From Lentzea albidocapillata subsp. violacea (GTDB lineage: Bacteria > Actinomycetota > Actinomycetes > Mycobacteriales > Pseudonocardiaceae), in assembly GCF_900100275.1 (NCBI RefSeq), contig NZ_FNET01000010.1, forward strand, positions 1 to 64,000: a stretch of DNA of 64,000 bases. The letters run 5' to 3'. Position numbers and translations under genes: made by a program. Positions within the stretch are counted from its first letter, which is position 1; the number at the start of each line of letters is the position of its first letter. Below the pieces are notes generated by a model. The model was not told the DNA's origin and made no database searches. It worked only from the letters and a program-made list of their open reading frames with translations. Shown piece after piece: positions 43,444-52,027 of this stretch.

Positions 43444-44091
43444 ATGAATGTGCTCGAGTACGTAGCCGATCGCTGGGATCGGCTGTCTTTGCAAGCGTTT
43501 CTGCACGTCAGTGCCGTTGTGCAGTGCACGGTGCTGGCGACGCTGCTCGGAGTGCTGATCGGGGTCGCGGTCTACCGCAGTCCGGCCGGATCCGCGCTGG
43601 CCACGGCGTTGGCGAGCACGATTCTCACCATTCCGTCGTTCGCTCTGCTGGCGTTGCTGATCCCGGTGTTCGGCCTGGGCGCGGACACGACGGTGGTGGC
43701 TCTGGTGCTGTACGCGTTGCTGCCGATCGTGCGCAACACGATCGTCGGACTGGCCGGTGTGGACCCGGCTGTGAGCGACGCCGCAAGAGGGATCGGGATG
43801 AGCAGACTCGGGGTGCTCGCGCGCGTCGAGCTGCGGTTGGCGTGGCCCGCGATTCTGGCCGGGATGCGGGTCGCCACGCAGATGCTGATGGGCATCGCGG
43901 TCATCGCGGCGTACGCGAAAGGGCCGGGGCTGGGATCAGAGGTGTTCTCCGGGCTCGCGAACGCGGGCAGTGCGAACTCGATGAACCAGGCCCTCACCGG
44001 CACGATCGGTGTGGTGGTGCTGGCCCTGCTGCTCGACGGAATCTACGTGCTGGTCAATCGTTTCACCGTGTCGAGGGGCGTTCGTGGCTGA
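43444..44091 (+). CDS. glycine-betaine/choline-type ABC importer permease
   Basis: 215 aa, ATG with CACGAGG upstream. OpuC/ProW-type permease: 'VQCTVLATLLGVLIGVAVY', 'ALASTILTIPSFALLALLI', the EAA-loop-like 'SDAARGIGMSRLGVLARVEL' and 'MRVATQMLMGIAVIAAYA'. First gene of a four-gene osmoprotectant importer. Divergent from the indigoidine-type synthetase gene (gap 241 bases). Confidence 0.88.
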   Translation: MNVLEYVADRWDRLSLQAFLHVSAVVQCTVLATLLGVLIGVAVYRSPAGSALATALASTILTIPSFALLALLIPVFGLGADTTVVALVLYALLPIVRNTIVGLAGVDPAVSDAARGIGMSRLGVLARVELRLAWPAILAGMRVATQMLMGIAVIAAYAKGPGLGSEVFSGLANAGSANSMNQALTGTIGVVVLALLLDGIYVLVNRFTVSRGVRG

Positions 44092-45199
44092 AAAAGGCAT
44101 CGAGATCAGGCTCGACCACGTGACGAAGCGGTACGCGGGGCAGAAGGCGGCGGCGGTCGACGACTTCTCGATGGTCGTGCCGGCCGGGGAGATCGTGGTG
44201 TTCGTCGGGCCGTCCGGCTGTGGCAAGACCACGACCATGCGGATGATCAACCGGTTGATCGAGCCGACGTCCGGCACGATCACGATCGGCGGCGAGGACG
44301 CGCTGAGGATCGACCCGGACGATCTGCGACGGCGCGTCGGTTACGCGATCCAGCAGGCTGGACTGTTCCCGCACTTCACCGTGGCGCAGAACATCGGGAT
44401 CGTGCCGGGGTTACTGGGCTGGGCCAAGAAGAAGACGTCGGACCGCGTCGACGAGATGATGGATCTCGTCGGGCTCGACCCCGGCGAGTTCGCCGGCCGC
44501 TTCCCTCGGCAGCTCTCCGGCGGCCAGCAGCAACGGGTCGGCGTCGCGCGGGCACTGGCCGCCGATCCGCCGGTGCTGCTGATGGACGAACCGTTCGGCG
44601 CGGTCGACCCGATCACGCGCGGGCACCTGCAGGACGAGTTGTTGCGGCTGCAGAACGAGCTCCACAAGACGATCGTGTTCGTCACGCACGACTTCGACGA
44701 GGCCGTGAAGCTCGGCGACCGGATCGCGGTGCTCGGCGACCGGTCCACGATCCTGCAGTACGACACCCCGGACGCCATCCTGGCCAATCCGGCGGACGAC
44801 ACGGTGGCCGGGTTCGTGGGCGCCGGCGCGTCACTGAAGGCGTTGACGCTCATGAGGGTGCGCGACGTCGAGCTGGGTCAGGCCGTCACCGCACGCTCCG
44901 ACGCCGCGCCGTCCACTGTGGATCTGGGCGACGAGAAGTGGTTGCTGGTGCTGGACCAGCGCGACCGCCCGTCGCGCTGGGTGCAGTTGAACGAGCTGAG
45001 GCGCGTGACCTCGCTGGCCGGTGCCGGACGTCCGGTGCAGGACTCCGTGACACTGCAGTCGACGTTGCGGGACGCCCTCGAAGCGATCGTGAACGAGGGC
45101 GGCCGGGCGGTCGTCACGGGTGGCCGCGGCGAGTACGTCGGCACCGTCGATCTCGCGACCGTGACCGACGTCGTGCAGCAGCGGCGGGCGAACTCGTGA
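44084..45199 (+). CDS. glycine-betaine/choline-type ABC importer ATPase with CBS domain
   Basis: 371 aa from GTG, overlapping the permease end by eight bases. Walker A 'GPSGCGKTTTMRMINRLI', Q-loop 'YAIQQAGLFPHFTV', signature 'QLSGGQQQRVGVARAL', Walker B 'VLLMDEPFGAVDP'. The 'QNELHKTIVFVTHDFDEAV' text is typical of OpuCA/ProV. A C-terminal CBS-type module (about 255-365, ending 'YVGTVDLATVTDVV') would sense ionic strength. Confidence 0.9.
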   Translation: MAEKGIEIRLDHVTKRYAGQKAAAVDDFSMVVPAGEIVVFVGPSGCGKTTTMRMINRLIEPTSGTITIGGEDALRIDPDDLRRRVGYAIQQAGLFPHFTVAQNIGIVPGLLGWAKKKTSDRVDEMMDLVGLDPGEFAGRFPRQLSGGQQQRVGVARALAADPPVLLMDEPFGAVDPITRGHLQDELLRLQNELHKTIVFVTHDFDEAVKLGDRIAVLGDRSTILQYDTPDAILANPADDTVAGFVGAGASLKALTLMRVRDVELGQAVTARSDAAPSTVDLGDEKWLLVLDQRDRPSRWVQLNELRRVTSLAGAGRPVQDSVTLQSTLRDALEAIVNEGGRAVVTGGRGEYVGTVDLATVTDVVQQRRANS

Positions 45200-45930
45200 C
45201 GGCCGGGCGGATCCGGTTCTGGGCACAGCCCGTCGCGGTACTGCTGATCGTCGGCGGCGTGCTCGCGTGGGTGTTCGGTGGTGAGCTGACGGCGACCGAG
45301 AAGAGCACGCTGAACGCCACGTCGTTGCTGACCGCGCTGCGCGACCACCTGGCGATGACGGTCGTCGTGACCGCGATCGTCGTGGTGGTGGCGGTTCCCG
45401 CGGGCATCGTCGCGACCAGGCCGTGGGCCCGCTTTCTCGCCCCGGTGTTCCTGGCGGTCGCGAACGTCGGCCAGGCCGCGCCCGCGCTGGGCGTGCTGGT
45501 GCTGTGGTTTCTCATCACGGGTGCCTCTGGAGGGCTGTGGGTGGCCGCGCTGCCACTGGCGTTCTACTCGTTGCTCCCGGTGCTGCGCAACACGATCGTC
45601 GGCATCCAGCAGGTCGATCCGTCCCTTGTGGACGCCGGTCGCGGCATCGGCATGTCGGCGTCGGGCGTGCTGTGGCGCGTGGAGTTCCCGTTGGCGACAC
45701 CGCTGATCCTGGCCGGCCTGCGCACCTCGCTGGTGCTCGCGGTCGGCACGGCGACGTTCGGCCTGTTCGTCAACGCGGGCGGGTTCGGGTTGCTGATCGA
45801 CACCGGCTACAAGCTGAGCCTGACGAAGGTCCTGGTGACCGGCTCGGCCCTGGCGGCGGGTCTCGCGCTGCTGGTCGACTGGGCCGGCGCGGTGATCGAG
45901 CAGCGGTTCGGCCCCAAGGGGGTCGTGTGA
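45196..45930 (+). CDS. second permease of the betaine-type importer
   Basis: 244 aa from GTG (4-base overlap with the ATPase). An N-terminal anchor helix, then the OpuC-type permease core: 'VPAGIVATRPWARFLAPVFL', 'NVGQAAPALGVLVLWFLI', 'LPVLRNTIVGIQQVDPSLV', 'GRGIGMSASGVLWRVEFPLA'. It forms the membrane channel with the first permease. Confidence 0.88.
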   Translation: MTAGRIRFWAQPVAVLLIVGGVLAWVFGGELTATEKSTLNATSLLTALRDHLAMTVVVTAIVVVVAVPAGIVATRPWARFLAPVFLAVANVGQAAPALGVLVLWFLITGASGGLWVAALPLAFYSLLPVLRNTIVGIQQVDPSLVDAGRGIGMSASGVLWRVEFPLATPLILAGLRTSLVLAVGTATFGLFVNAGGFGLLIDTGYKLSLTKVLVTGSALAAGLALLVDWAGAVIEQRFGPKGVV

Positions 45931-46880
45931 AGAAGGTGTTGCTGGTAGCGCTGTTGTTCTTGTCCGCCTGCGGACTGGACGTCAACAGCGCGTTGCCCTA
46001 CAAGGTACTGCCGGGTTCCATCCAGCCCGACCGGTCACTCCAGGGCGTCGAGATCACCGTGGGGTCCAAGGACTTCACCGAGAACATCCTGCTCGGCTAC
46101 CTGGCCGAGATGGCGTTGTCCGCGGCCGGTGCGGACGTGATCGACCTGACCGACCTCAAGGGCTCGCAGACCGCGCGCCAGGCGCTGCTCACCGGCGAGG
46201 TCGACGTCACCTGGGAGTACACCGGCACGGGCTGGATCAACTACCAGGGGAACGAACTTCCCGTGCCCGGCGGTGAACAGGCGCAGTACGACGCGATCAA
46301 GAAGGCCGACCTGGAGAAGTTCGGCGTCGAGTGGCTCGCCTACTCACCGCCCAACGACCAGTACGCGTTCGCCGTCACCGAGGCCTACGGCGAGCAGCAC
46401 GGCCTGAAGACCACCTCCGACCTGGCGGCGTTCCTCACCCGGAACCCGGACCAGGCGGTGTTCTGCCTGGAGACCGAGTTCACCAGCCGCCAGGACGGTT
46501 TCCCGGCGGCGCAACGGACCTACGGCTTCCCGACCACCGAGGTGAAGAACTTCGGCATCGGCACCATCTACTCGGCCGTCGCGGGCGGCACGTGCCCGGT
46601 CGGCGAGGTGTTCACGACCGACGGCCGCATCGCCGCACAGAAGCTCCGCGTGCTGGAGGACGACAAGAAGGCCTTCCCGCAGTACAACGTGGCGCCGACC
46701 GTGCGCGCGGAGTTCCTCGCCCGGTATCCGCAGATCCGGGGCCCGCTGGAGAAGGTGAGCGCCGCGCTGACCAACGACCAGATGATCGAGCTGTGCCGTC
46801 AGGTCGACGTGGAGGGCAGGGACGCGGGCGAGGTGGCGCGCGACTGGATGGTGTCGAAGGGGTTCATCCGGACGGAATGA
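45927..46880 (+). CDS. glycine-betaine/choline-binding lipoprotein (OpuAC/OsmF-like)
   Basis: 317 aa from GTG overlapping the permease stop. Lipobox 'LLFLSAC' with Cys at residue 15. Substrate-binding domain: 'ITVGSKDFTENILLGYLAEM', 'SQTARQALLTGEVDVTWEYTGT', 'NFGIGTIYSAVAGG', 'YNVAPTVRAEFLARYPQ'. This wording is that of quaternary-amine binding proteins (ProX/OpuCC). The last gene of the importer. Confidence 0.9.
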   Translation: MKKVLLVALLFLSACGLDVNSALPYKVLPGSIQPDRSLQGVEITVGSKDFTENILLGYLAEMALSAAGADVIDLTDLKGSQTARQALLTGEVDVTWEYTGTGWINYQGNELPVPGGEQAQYDAIKKADLEKFGVEWLAYSPPNDQYAFAVTEAYGEQHGLKTTSDLAAFLTRNPDQAVFCLETEFTSRQDGFPAAQRTYGFPTTEVKNFGIGTIYSAVAGGTCPVGEVFTTDGRIAAQKLRVLEDDKKAFPQYNVAPTVRAEFLARYPQIRGPLEKVSAALTNDQMIELCRQVDVEGRDAGEVARDWMVSKGFIRTE

Positions 46881-47414
46881 TCACCGCATCGCCCGTCCGA
46901 CCGGCGGCAGCACCGACACCATCGACGCGGCCAGCCACAGCATCAGCGCGATGCCCGGCACGATGATCAGCGTGCCGCCGTGGTTGATCGTCAGCCGGAC
47001 GATCGCGAAGACGTAGTAGGCGCTCACGAGGAACCCGAGTCCGGCGAGAACCCAGCGCGCGAACCCGAGCCGCGCGATCACCAGCGCGGCGAGCAGCAGC
47101 ACCACACCACCGGCGACGTAGGTGGCCACGATCGCCGGGTCGCCGTTGGCGATGAATCCGCGCCCGAACGCGAGCCCCAGCAACGCGACGGCGGCCTCCG
47201 GGGTCTGCCGGATGCCCAGGCCGTCGGCGGAGTTCAGTCCTGCCAGCACGAAGCACAGCACGGCGACGAGCAGCCACAGCCCACCCGCGAGGAACGCCGG
47301 CGCGACGCTCGGCCGCAACGGCTGCCCCCAGCCGGGCGCCGGGCCGTAACCCGGACCGTGTCCCCGTGGTGGTTGCTGCGGCTGCCAACCCTGGTTCGGA
47401 TGCACGGCCGTCAC
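46881..47414 (-). CDS. hypothetical four-helix membrane protein
   Basis: 177 aa from GTG at 47414 (a second GTG at 47405 is possible). The N-terminus is a Pro/Gln/Gly-rich cytoplasmic tail ('NQGWQPQQPPRGHGPGYG'), followed by four hydrophobic helices ('PAFLAGGLWLLVAVLCFVLA', 'IVATYVAGGVVLLLAALVIA', 'WVLAGLGFLVSAYYVFAIV', 'LIIVPGIALMLWLAASMVS'). Function is unknown; such proteins are common in actinobacteria. Confidence 0.75.
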   Translation of the reverse strand: MTAVHPNQGWQPQQPPRGHGPGYGPAPGWGQPLRPSVAPAFLAGGLWLLVAVLCFVLAGLNSADGLGIRQTPEAAVALLGLAFGRGFIANGDPAIVATYVAGGVVLLLAALVIARLGFARWVLAGLGFLVSAYYVFAIVRLTINHGGTLIIVPGIALMLWLAASMVSVLPPVGRAMR

Positions 47415-47446
47415 CCTACGAGCCGCCAGTCCGTGCCGCAGCGAAT

Positions 47447-47752
47447 TCAGTGTGGCTTGTCGGCGTCGGCTGAGTTCCTGCGGTCGGTGTGGCCCAGGGA
47501 ACGCTCCGGCGCCACCCGGTCGCGCACGAGCTGCTTGAGCACGGCGAGGTCCGGGAAGCCCTCCTGGGCCTTCCGCGACCACAGCGTCTCGCCGTCGAGC
47601 CGCACGTCGAACACGCCCCCGGTGCCGGGGATCAGCGCGACCTCACCCAGTTCCGCGGTGAACGTGGTCAGCAGCTCCTGAGCGGTCCACCCGGCGCGCA
47701 GCAGCCAGCGGCACTGGGTGCAGTACTCGATCTCCAGCCGCGGTGTCCTCAC
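47447..47752 (-). CDS. SelT/SelW/SelH (Rdx) family protein
   Basis: 101 aa from GTG, overlapping the upstream regulator's stop (GTGA). 'RLEIEYCTQCRWLLRAGW' carries the CxxC redox motif (Cys in place of selenocysteine) and 'LIPGTGGVFDVRLDGETLW' the conserved Rdx strand. A thioredoxin-fold redox protein is expected. It is co-transcribed with an HTH regulator. Confidence 0.85.
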   Translation of the reverse strand: MRTPRLEIEYCTQCRWLLRAGWTAQELLTTFTAELGEVALIPGTGGVFDVRLDGETLWSRKAQEGFPDLAVLKQLVRDRVAPERSLGHTDRRNSADADKPH

Positions 47753-48624
47753 CTCTGGGTCCTGACGGACTCGCCGGAGCGGGTCGCGTCCTTGCCCCAG
47801 CTGGCCAGCAGCTGCAGCGCCTCGGCGGACGGCGTGCCGGGCTCCGCGTGGTAGGTGGTGAAGAACAGGTCCGGCTCGCTCGGCATCCGCAGCGTCTCGT
47901 ACGACAGCGTCATCTCGCCCACGAGCGGATGGCGGAGCACCTTCGTGCCGAAGGACTTCTCCTTGACGTCGTGCTTGGCCCAGAGCTGCCGGAACAGCTC
48001 GCTCTTCACCGACAGCTCCCCGATCAGGGCGGTGAGCTCCGGGTCGTTCGGGTAGCACCCCGCGTCCATCCGCAGGAACCCGACGACGTCGGCGGCCTTG
48101 CTCTCCCAGTTGACGAAGAGCTCCTGGTAGGACGGCTGGAGGAAGATGAAGCGCGCCCAGTTGCGGTCGCGCGGCTCCAGCTCGGCCCAGTCGCCGAACA
48201 ACGCCGCGGCCATCGGGTTCCACGCGAGGACGTCCGAGCGGCGCCCGCCGATGTAGGCGGGCACGCCGACGTTGTCGAGCAGGTGTTTCAAGGCCGGCCG
48301 GACCCCGCGTGAGGTCTTTTTCTTCTTCTTGTTGTCGCGCGGGCAGGCGGCCAGGTTGCGCAGGTGCGTGTACTCGGCCTCGTTGAGCCGCAACGCGCGT
48401 GCGATCGAGTCCAGCACCTCGTCCGAGACGTTGCGGCCGTTGCCCTGCTCGAGACGCGTGTAGTACGCCACCGAGACGCCCGCGAGCTGCGCCAGTTCCT
48501 CACGGCGCAGGCCCGGCACCCTGCGGGTACGGCCGTAGCGGGGCAGCCCGACGTCGTCGGGGGACAGCCGCGCCCGGCGGCTGCGCAGGAACTCGCTCAG
48601 CTCGGTGCGCGGGTCGACGTCCAT
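47749..48624 (-). CDS. helix-turn-helix regulator with MmyB-like ligand domain
   Basis: 291 aa, ATG at 48624. XRE-type HTH (about 10-75: 'LRREELAQLAGVSVAYYTRL') with the MmyB-like C-terminal half ('VPAYIGGRRSDVLAWNPMAA', 'PELTALIGELSVKSELFRQLW', 'PLVGEMTLSYETLRM', 'TTYHAEPGTPSAEALQLLAS'). Family knowledge: it binds a fatty-acid-like ligand. Divergent from the alcohol dehydrogenase gene at 48768, its probable target. Confidence 0.88.
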   Translation of the reverse strand: MDVDPRTELSEFLRSRRARLSPDDVGLPRYGRTRRVPGLRREELAQLAGVSVAYYTRLEQGNGRNVSDEVLDSIARALRLNEAEYTHLRNLAACPRDNKKKKKTSRGVRPALKHLLDNVGVPAYIGGRRSDVLAWNPMAAALFGDWAELEPRDRNWARFIFLQPSYQELFVNWESKAADVVGFLRMDAGCYPNDPELTALIGELSVKSELFRQLWAKHDVKEKSFGTKVLRHPLVGEMTLSYETLRMPSEPDLFFTTYHAEPGTPSAEALQLLASWGKDATRSGESVRTQR

Positions 48625-48767
48625 GCACCCGAGTATTCCCGGCCTGGGCGAACCGTGCCTGCTACTGCTGGTGGTAGGCACGCCAGTCGTACGAAGAACA
48701 GGTGTCTGGGTAGCTCTCCCGAAGCGGAGCAGTGTCCTCAGCGACACGACAACGAGGAGAGAACCTG

Positions 48768-49808
48768 ATGAGCACCGTCGCTGCCTACGCCGCTCCCGCA
48801 CCCAAGGCACCGCTGGAGCGCACCACCATCGAACGTCGCGCGGTCGGCGCGCACGACGTCCTGATCGACATCAAGTTCGCGGGCATCTGCCACTCGGACA
48901 TCCACCAGGTCAACGAGGGCTGGGGTCAGGGCATCTTCCCGATGGTCCCGGGCCACGAGATCGCCGGTGTGGTCGTCGAGGTCGGCTCCGAGGTCACCCG
49001 CCACGCCGTCGGTGACCGCGTCGGCGTCGGCTGCATGGTCGACTCGTGCCGCGAGTGCGACAACTGCCTGCGCGGCTCCGAGCAGTACTGCACGGGCGGC
49101 AACACCATGACCTACAACGGTGTCGACCGCCACGGCGACGTCACCTACGGCGGCTACTCGAAGCAGATCGTCGTCGACGAGAACTACGTCGTGCGGATCC
49201 CCGCAGGACTACCGCTGGACGTGGCCGCGCCGCTGCTGTGCGCGGGCATCACCGTCTACTCGCCGCTCAAGCACTGGGGCGTCGGACCGGGCAAGAAGGT
49301 CGCCGTCGTCGGCCTGGGCGGGCTCGGCCACATGGGCGTCAAGATCGCCGCCGCACTCGGCGCCGAGGTGACCGTGCTGTCGCAGTCGCTGCGCAAGAAG
49401 GACGACGGGCTCAAGCTCGGCGCCCAGCACTACCGCGCCACCAGCGACCCGGCGACGTTCACCGAGCTCGCCGGCACGTTCGACGTGATCCTGTCCACGG
49501 TGTCCGCGCCGCTCGACTTCGGTGCCTACCTCGGGCTGCTCAGGACCGACGGCGCGATCGTGAACGTCGGCGCGCCGGAGGAGCCGATCTCGCTGAATCT
49601 GTTCGGGCTGCTCGGCGGACGCAAGACGCTCGCCGGCTCGATGATCGGCGGCATCGCGGAGACCCAGGAGATGCTGGACTTCTGCGCCGAGCACGGCCTC
49701 GGCTCGGAGATCGAGCTGATCGGCGCCGACGAGATCAACACCGCCTACGACCGGGTGCTGGCGAGCGACGTGCGGTACCGGTTCGTGATCGACACCGCCA
49801 CGATCTGA
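48768..49808 (+). CDS. zinc-dependent alcohol dehydrogenase (cinnamyl/YahK-type)
   Basis: 346 aa, ATG with GAGGAGAG ahead. Catalytic zinc: Cys in '[10 protein letters not shown]' and '[12 protein letters not shown]'; structural zinc: '[20 protein letters not shown]'. NADP-binding '[19 protein letters not shown]'; '[15 protein letters not shown]' is typical of the YahK/CAD group that reduces aldehydes with NADPH. It faces the HTH regulator above, a common arrangement in this group. Confidence 0.9.
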   Translation: MSTVAAYAAPAPKAPLERTTIERRAVGAHDVLIDIKFAGICHSDIHQVNEGWGQGIFPMVPGHEIAGVVVEVGSEVTRHAVGDRVGVGCMVDSCRECDNCLRGSEQYCTGGNTMTYNGVDRHGDVTYGGYSKQIVVDENYVVRIPAGLPLDVAAPLLCAGITVYSPLKHWGVGPGKKVAVVGLGGLGHMGVKIAAALGAEVTVLSQSLRKKDDGLKLGAQHYRATSDPATFTELAGTFDVILSTVSAPLDFGAYLGLLRTDGAIVNVGAPEEPISLNLFGLLGGRKTLAGSMIGGIAETQEMLDFCAEHGLGSEIELIGADEINTAYDRVLASDVRYRFVIDTATI

Positions 49809-49872
49809 GGACTGCGCCGTGCCTGCTCAGCTCGGCGGGCACGGCGTCCCGGTCGCGTAGGCCTTCCACGTG

Positions 49873-50157
49873 ATGGGCACCGCGGACGACGAGGTGCTGA
49901 TGGGGTTGCGCAAGGCATGGCCGACCGCGTTCATCTTCAACCCCGGCGGCCAGATCGGTCCGCACGAGAGCACGCGCGAGCAGGGCGAACGGTGGCTCGC
50001 CAACGGCGCCGACCTGATCAGCTACGGCCGCGCCTACCTGGCCAATCCCGATCTCGTCGAACGGTTCCGGCTGGACCTGCCGCTCGTGAGCACCGACCGC
50101 GAGACCTGGTTCCAGACCCCGCACGGTTACGTCGACTACCCCAGCTATCAGCACTGA
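49873..50157 (+). pseudogene. C-terminal remnant of an old yellow enzyme (alkene reductase)
   Basis: The frame reads 'DDEVLMGLRKAWPTAFIFNP', 'ADLISYGRAYLANPDLVERF' and ends 'GYVDYPSYQH', the last quarter of OYE-family flavoproteins (the G-R and Y motifs that hold FMN phosphate). The first three-quarters of the gene are missing. The ATG at 49873 is only the first in the remaining frame. It overlaps the end of the convergent TetR gene. Confidence 0.75.
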
Positions 50158-50735
50158 AGCGCGCGCAGCAGGTGGTCCACCAGCCGTTCGAGGTAGTCGG
50201 GCTCGACCTCGGCGCGTCGCACGGACAGGCGCCAGTAGACCGGCGCCGCGACCAGGTCCAGGGCGATCTCGAAGTCGAGGTCCGGTGGTAGCTCGCCCCG
50301 GTCGATCGCCCGTCGCAGCGTCACGGCACCGAGCGCGCGCCGGGGTTCGCCGATCGTCGCCGCGATCGCCTCGGACAATGCCGGAGTGCGGACGGCTTCG
50401 GCGGTGAGATCGGGCAGGATCGTCGCGAACCTCGGGTGCGTCAGCCAGTCGTGCACCGCCGTGACCGTGGCCAGCAGATCGCCGCGCAGCGAGCCGGTGT
50501 CCGGAACCTCGGCCAGTGGCACGGAGAACTCCGACAGCGCCGCGACCACCATGTCCTGTTTGGACGGCCACCGCCGGTACAGCGCGCTCTTGCCGACCTC
50601 CGCGCGCTTGGCCACCGCCTCCATCGACAGCCGGCCGTAGCCGTGCAGGGCCAGCTCGTCGAACACGGCGTCGGTGATCGCCTGCGTCACGTGGGGCTGC
50701 AGGACGGCGGCGCCGGTCGGGGTGCGCTTGGTCAT
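50148..50735 (-). CDS. TetR-family repressor
   Basis: 195 aa from ATG at 50735 (another in-frame ATG 12 bases earlier). HTH (about 15-60): 'FDELALHGYGRLSMEAVAKR' with 'VGKSALYRRWPSKQDMV'. The C-terminal domain matches the TetR_C_11 type ('LRRAIDRGELPPDLDFEIAL'). Divergent from the SnoaL-like/NmrA-like pair with a very strong operator between them. Confidence 0.9.
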   Translation of the reverse strand: MTKRTPTGAAVLQPHVTQAITDAVFDELALHGYGRLSMEAVAKRAEVGKSALYRRWPSKQDMVVAALSEFSVPLAEVPDTGSLRGDLLATVTAVHDWLTHPRFATILPDLTAEAVRTPALSEAIAATIGEPRRALGAVTLRRAIDRGELPPDLDFEIALDLVAAPVYWRLSVRRAEVEPDYLERLVDHLLRALQC

Positions 50736-50753
50736 GACGCACATCATAGGACT

Positions 50754-50809
50754 GGACGAGACGGTCCCGTCCCGCCTACTGTTGTGGACGGGACGATACC
50801 GTCTCGTCC
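50754..50809. promoter_or_regulatory. nested TetR operator
   Basis: Two exact 12-bp arms, GGACGAGACGGT (50754-50765) and ACCGTCTCGTCC (50798-50809), enclose inner GTCCCGTCC / GGACGGGAC arms. Each half is itself a near-palindrome of 19 or 24 bases, so two repressor dimers could bind. It lies 19 bases from the TetR start and 22 bases from the plus-strand gene. Confidence 0.8.
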
Positions 50810-50830
50810 ATTTCTTTCGGAGGAGCTTCC

Positions 50831-51211
50831 GTGGACCTCATCCCGAGGGCACTGCAACTGCTGCTGGACAAGGACATGATCGGTTTCGCGGGCCTGTGGG
50901 CCGAGGACGGCGTGGCGGAGTTCCCGTTCGCCCCGCCCGGCTGGCCGGCCAGGCTGGAGGGCCGTGCGGCGGTCGAGGACTACGTGCGCGACTACCCGAA
51001 GATGCTCGACATCCAGGGCTTTCCGAAGCAGGTCGTGCACCGGAGCACCGACCCGGACGTCCTGATCGCCGAGTTCGACGCCGAGGGTGTCGTCGTCGCG
51101 ACCGGCAAGCCGTACCGGGCCTCGTACATCGTGGTCATCACGACCCGCGACGGCGAGATCGCGCACTACCGCGACTACTGGAACCCGCTTCTCGCGCAGG
51201 AACTGGCATGA
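50831..51211 (+). CDS. SnoaL/NTF2-like protein
   Basis: 126 aa from GTG with GGAGGAG seven bases ahead. Helix-plus-sheet NTF2 fold pattern: 'LLDKDMIGFAGLWAEDGVAE', 'EGRAAVEDYVRDYP', 'YIVVITTRDGEIAHYRDYWN'. Members are small-molecule isomerases, cyclases or binding proteins. Translationally coupled (ATGA) to the NmrA-like gene; both are probably repressed by the divergent TetR. Confidence 0.85.
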   Translation: MDLIPRALQLLLDKDMIGFAGLWAEDGVAEFPFAPPGWPARLEGRAAVEDYVRDYPKMLDIQGFPKQVVHRSTDPDVLIAEFDAEGVVVATGKPYRASYIVVITTRDGEIAHYRDYWNPLLAQELA

Positions 51212-52005
51212 CCGCGTTGATCATCGGAGGCACCGGCACGACCGGCAGCCGCCTTGCCTCCCTGCTGCCCGATGCCCGCGTCGGCACCAGAAAACCGGTG
51301 CTCCCAGGCCACGTGCGGTTCGACTGGGACGTGCCGGCGACGTTCGAGGGTGCCCTGGAAGAGGTAGATCGTGTCTACCTGATCCCCCCGATCGGAGTCG
51401 TCGACCCGGTTCCTATGGTCGAGTCGCTGCTCGCTCGAGCGCGGCTCGTGCGGCGAGTGGTACTGCTGAGCTCGTCCGCGGTGCCGGAGAGCGCCACGGG
51501 GATGGGCGCTCTCCCCGCACTCGTGCGCACCCTGCCGGAGTGGACGGTGCTGCGGCCGTCCTGGTTCATGCAGAACTTCACCGGCGACCACCCGCTCGCA
51601 GCCGGGGTCCGGGCGGGCGAGATCGTCACGGCCACCGGAGCCGGCAGGGTCGGGTTCGCCGACGCCGCCGACATCGCCGCGGTGGCGGCGCGCGCGTTGA
51701 CGGATCCGTTGCCGCACAACACCGATCACGTGATCACCGGTCCGGAGGCGCTGAGCTACGCCGATGCCGCCGCGATCATCACCGGCGTCACCGGGAAGCC
51801 CGTCCGGCACCGGTCGGTCAGCACCGCCGAGATGACCGAACGGATCGCCGAGGGGCTGCCCCGCGACTTCGCCGCCCTCCTCGCCGGGCTCGACGAGGAC
51901 ATCCGAGGGGGAGCGGAGGACCGGGTCACCACGACCGTCCAGGACGTGACGGGCAGGCCTGCCGGGTCGTTCCGGGACTTCGTCAGGCGAACGTTCAGCG
52001 CGTAG
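51208..52005 (+). CDS. NAD(P)-binding NmrA-like oxidoreductase
   Basis: 265 aa. Rossmann start 'MTALIIGGTGTTGSRLASLL', then 'VDRVYLIPPIG', 'VVLLSSSAVPES', 'TVLRPSWFMQNF' and 'GFADAADIAAVAARAL', the atypical short-chain dehydrogenase layout of NmrA/QorB-type proteins without the YxxxK triad. It may sense NADP or reduce quinones. Co-transcribed with the SnoaL-like gene. Confidence 0.88.
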   Translation: MTALIIGGTGTTGSRLASLLPDARVGTRKPVLPGHVRFDWDVPATFEGALEEVDRVYLIPPIGVVDPVPMVESLLARARLVRRVVLLSSSAVPESATGMGALPALVRTLPEWTVLRPSWFMQNFTGDHPLAAGVRAGEIVTATGAGRVGFADAADIAAVAARALTDPLPHNTDHVITGPEALSYADAAAIITGVTGKPVRHRSVSTAEMTERIAEGLPRDFAALLAGLDEDIRGGAEDRVTTTVQDVTGRPAGSFRDFVRRTFSA

Positions 52006-52027
52006 GGCCCGTCGTGACTGCCACCGG

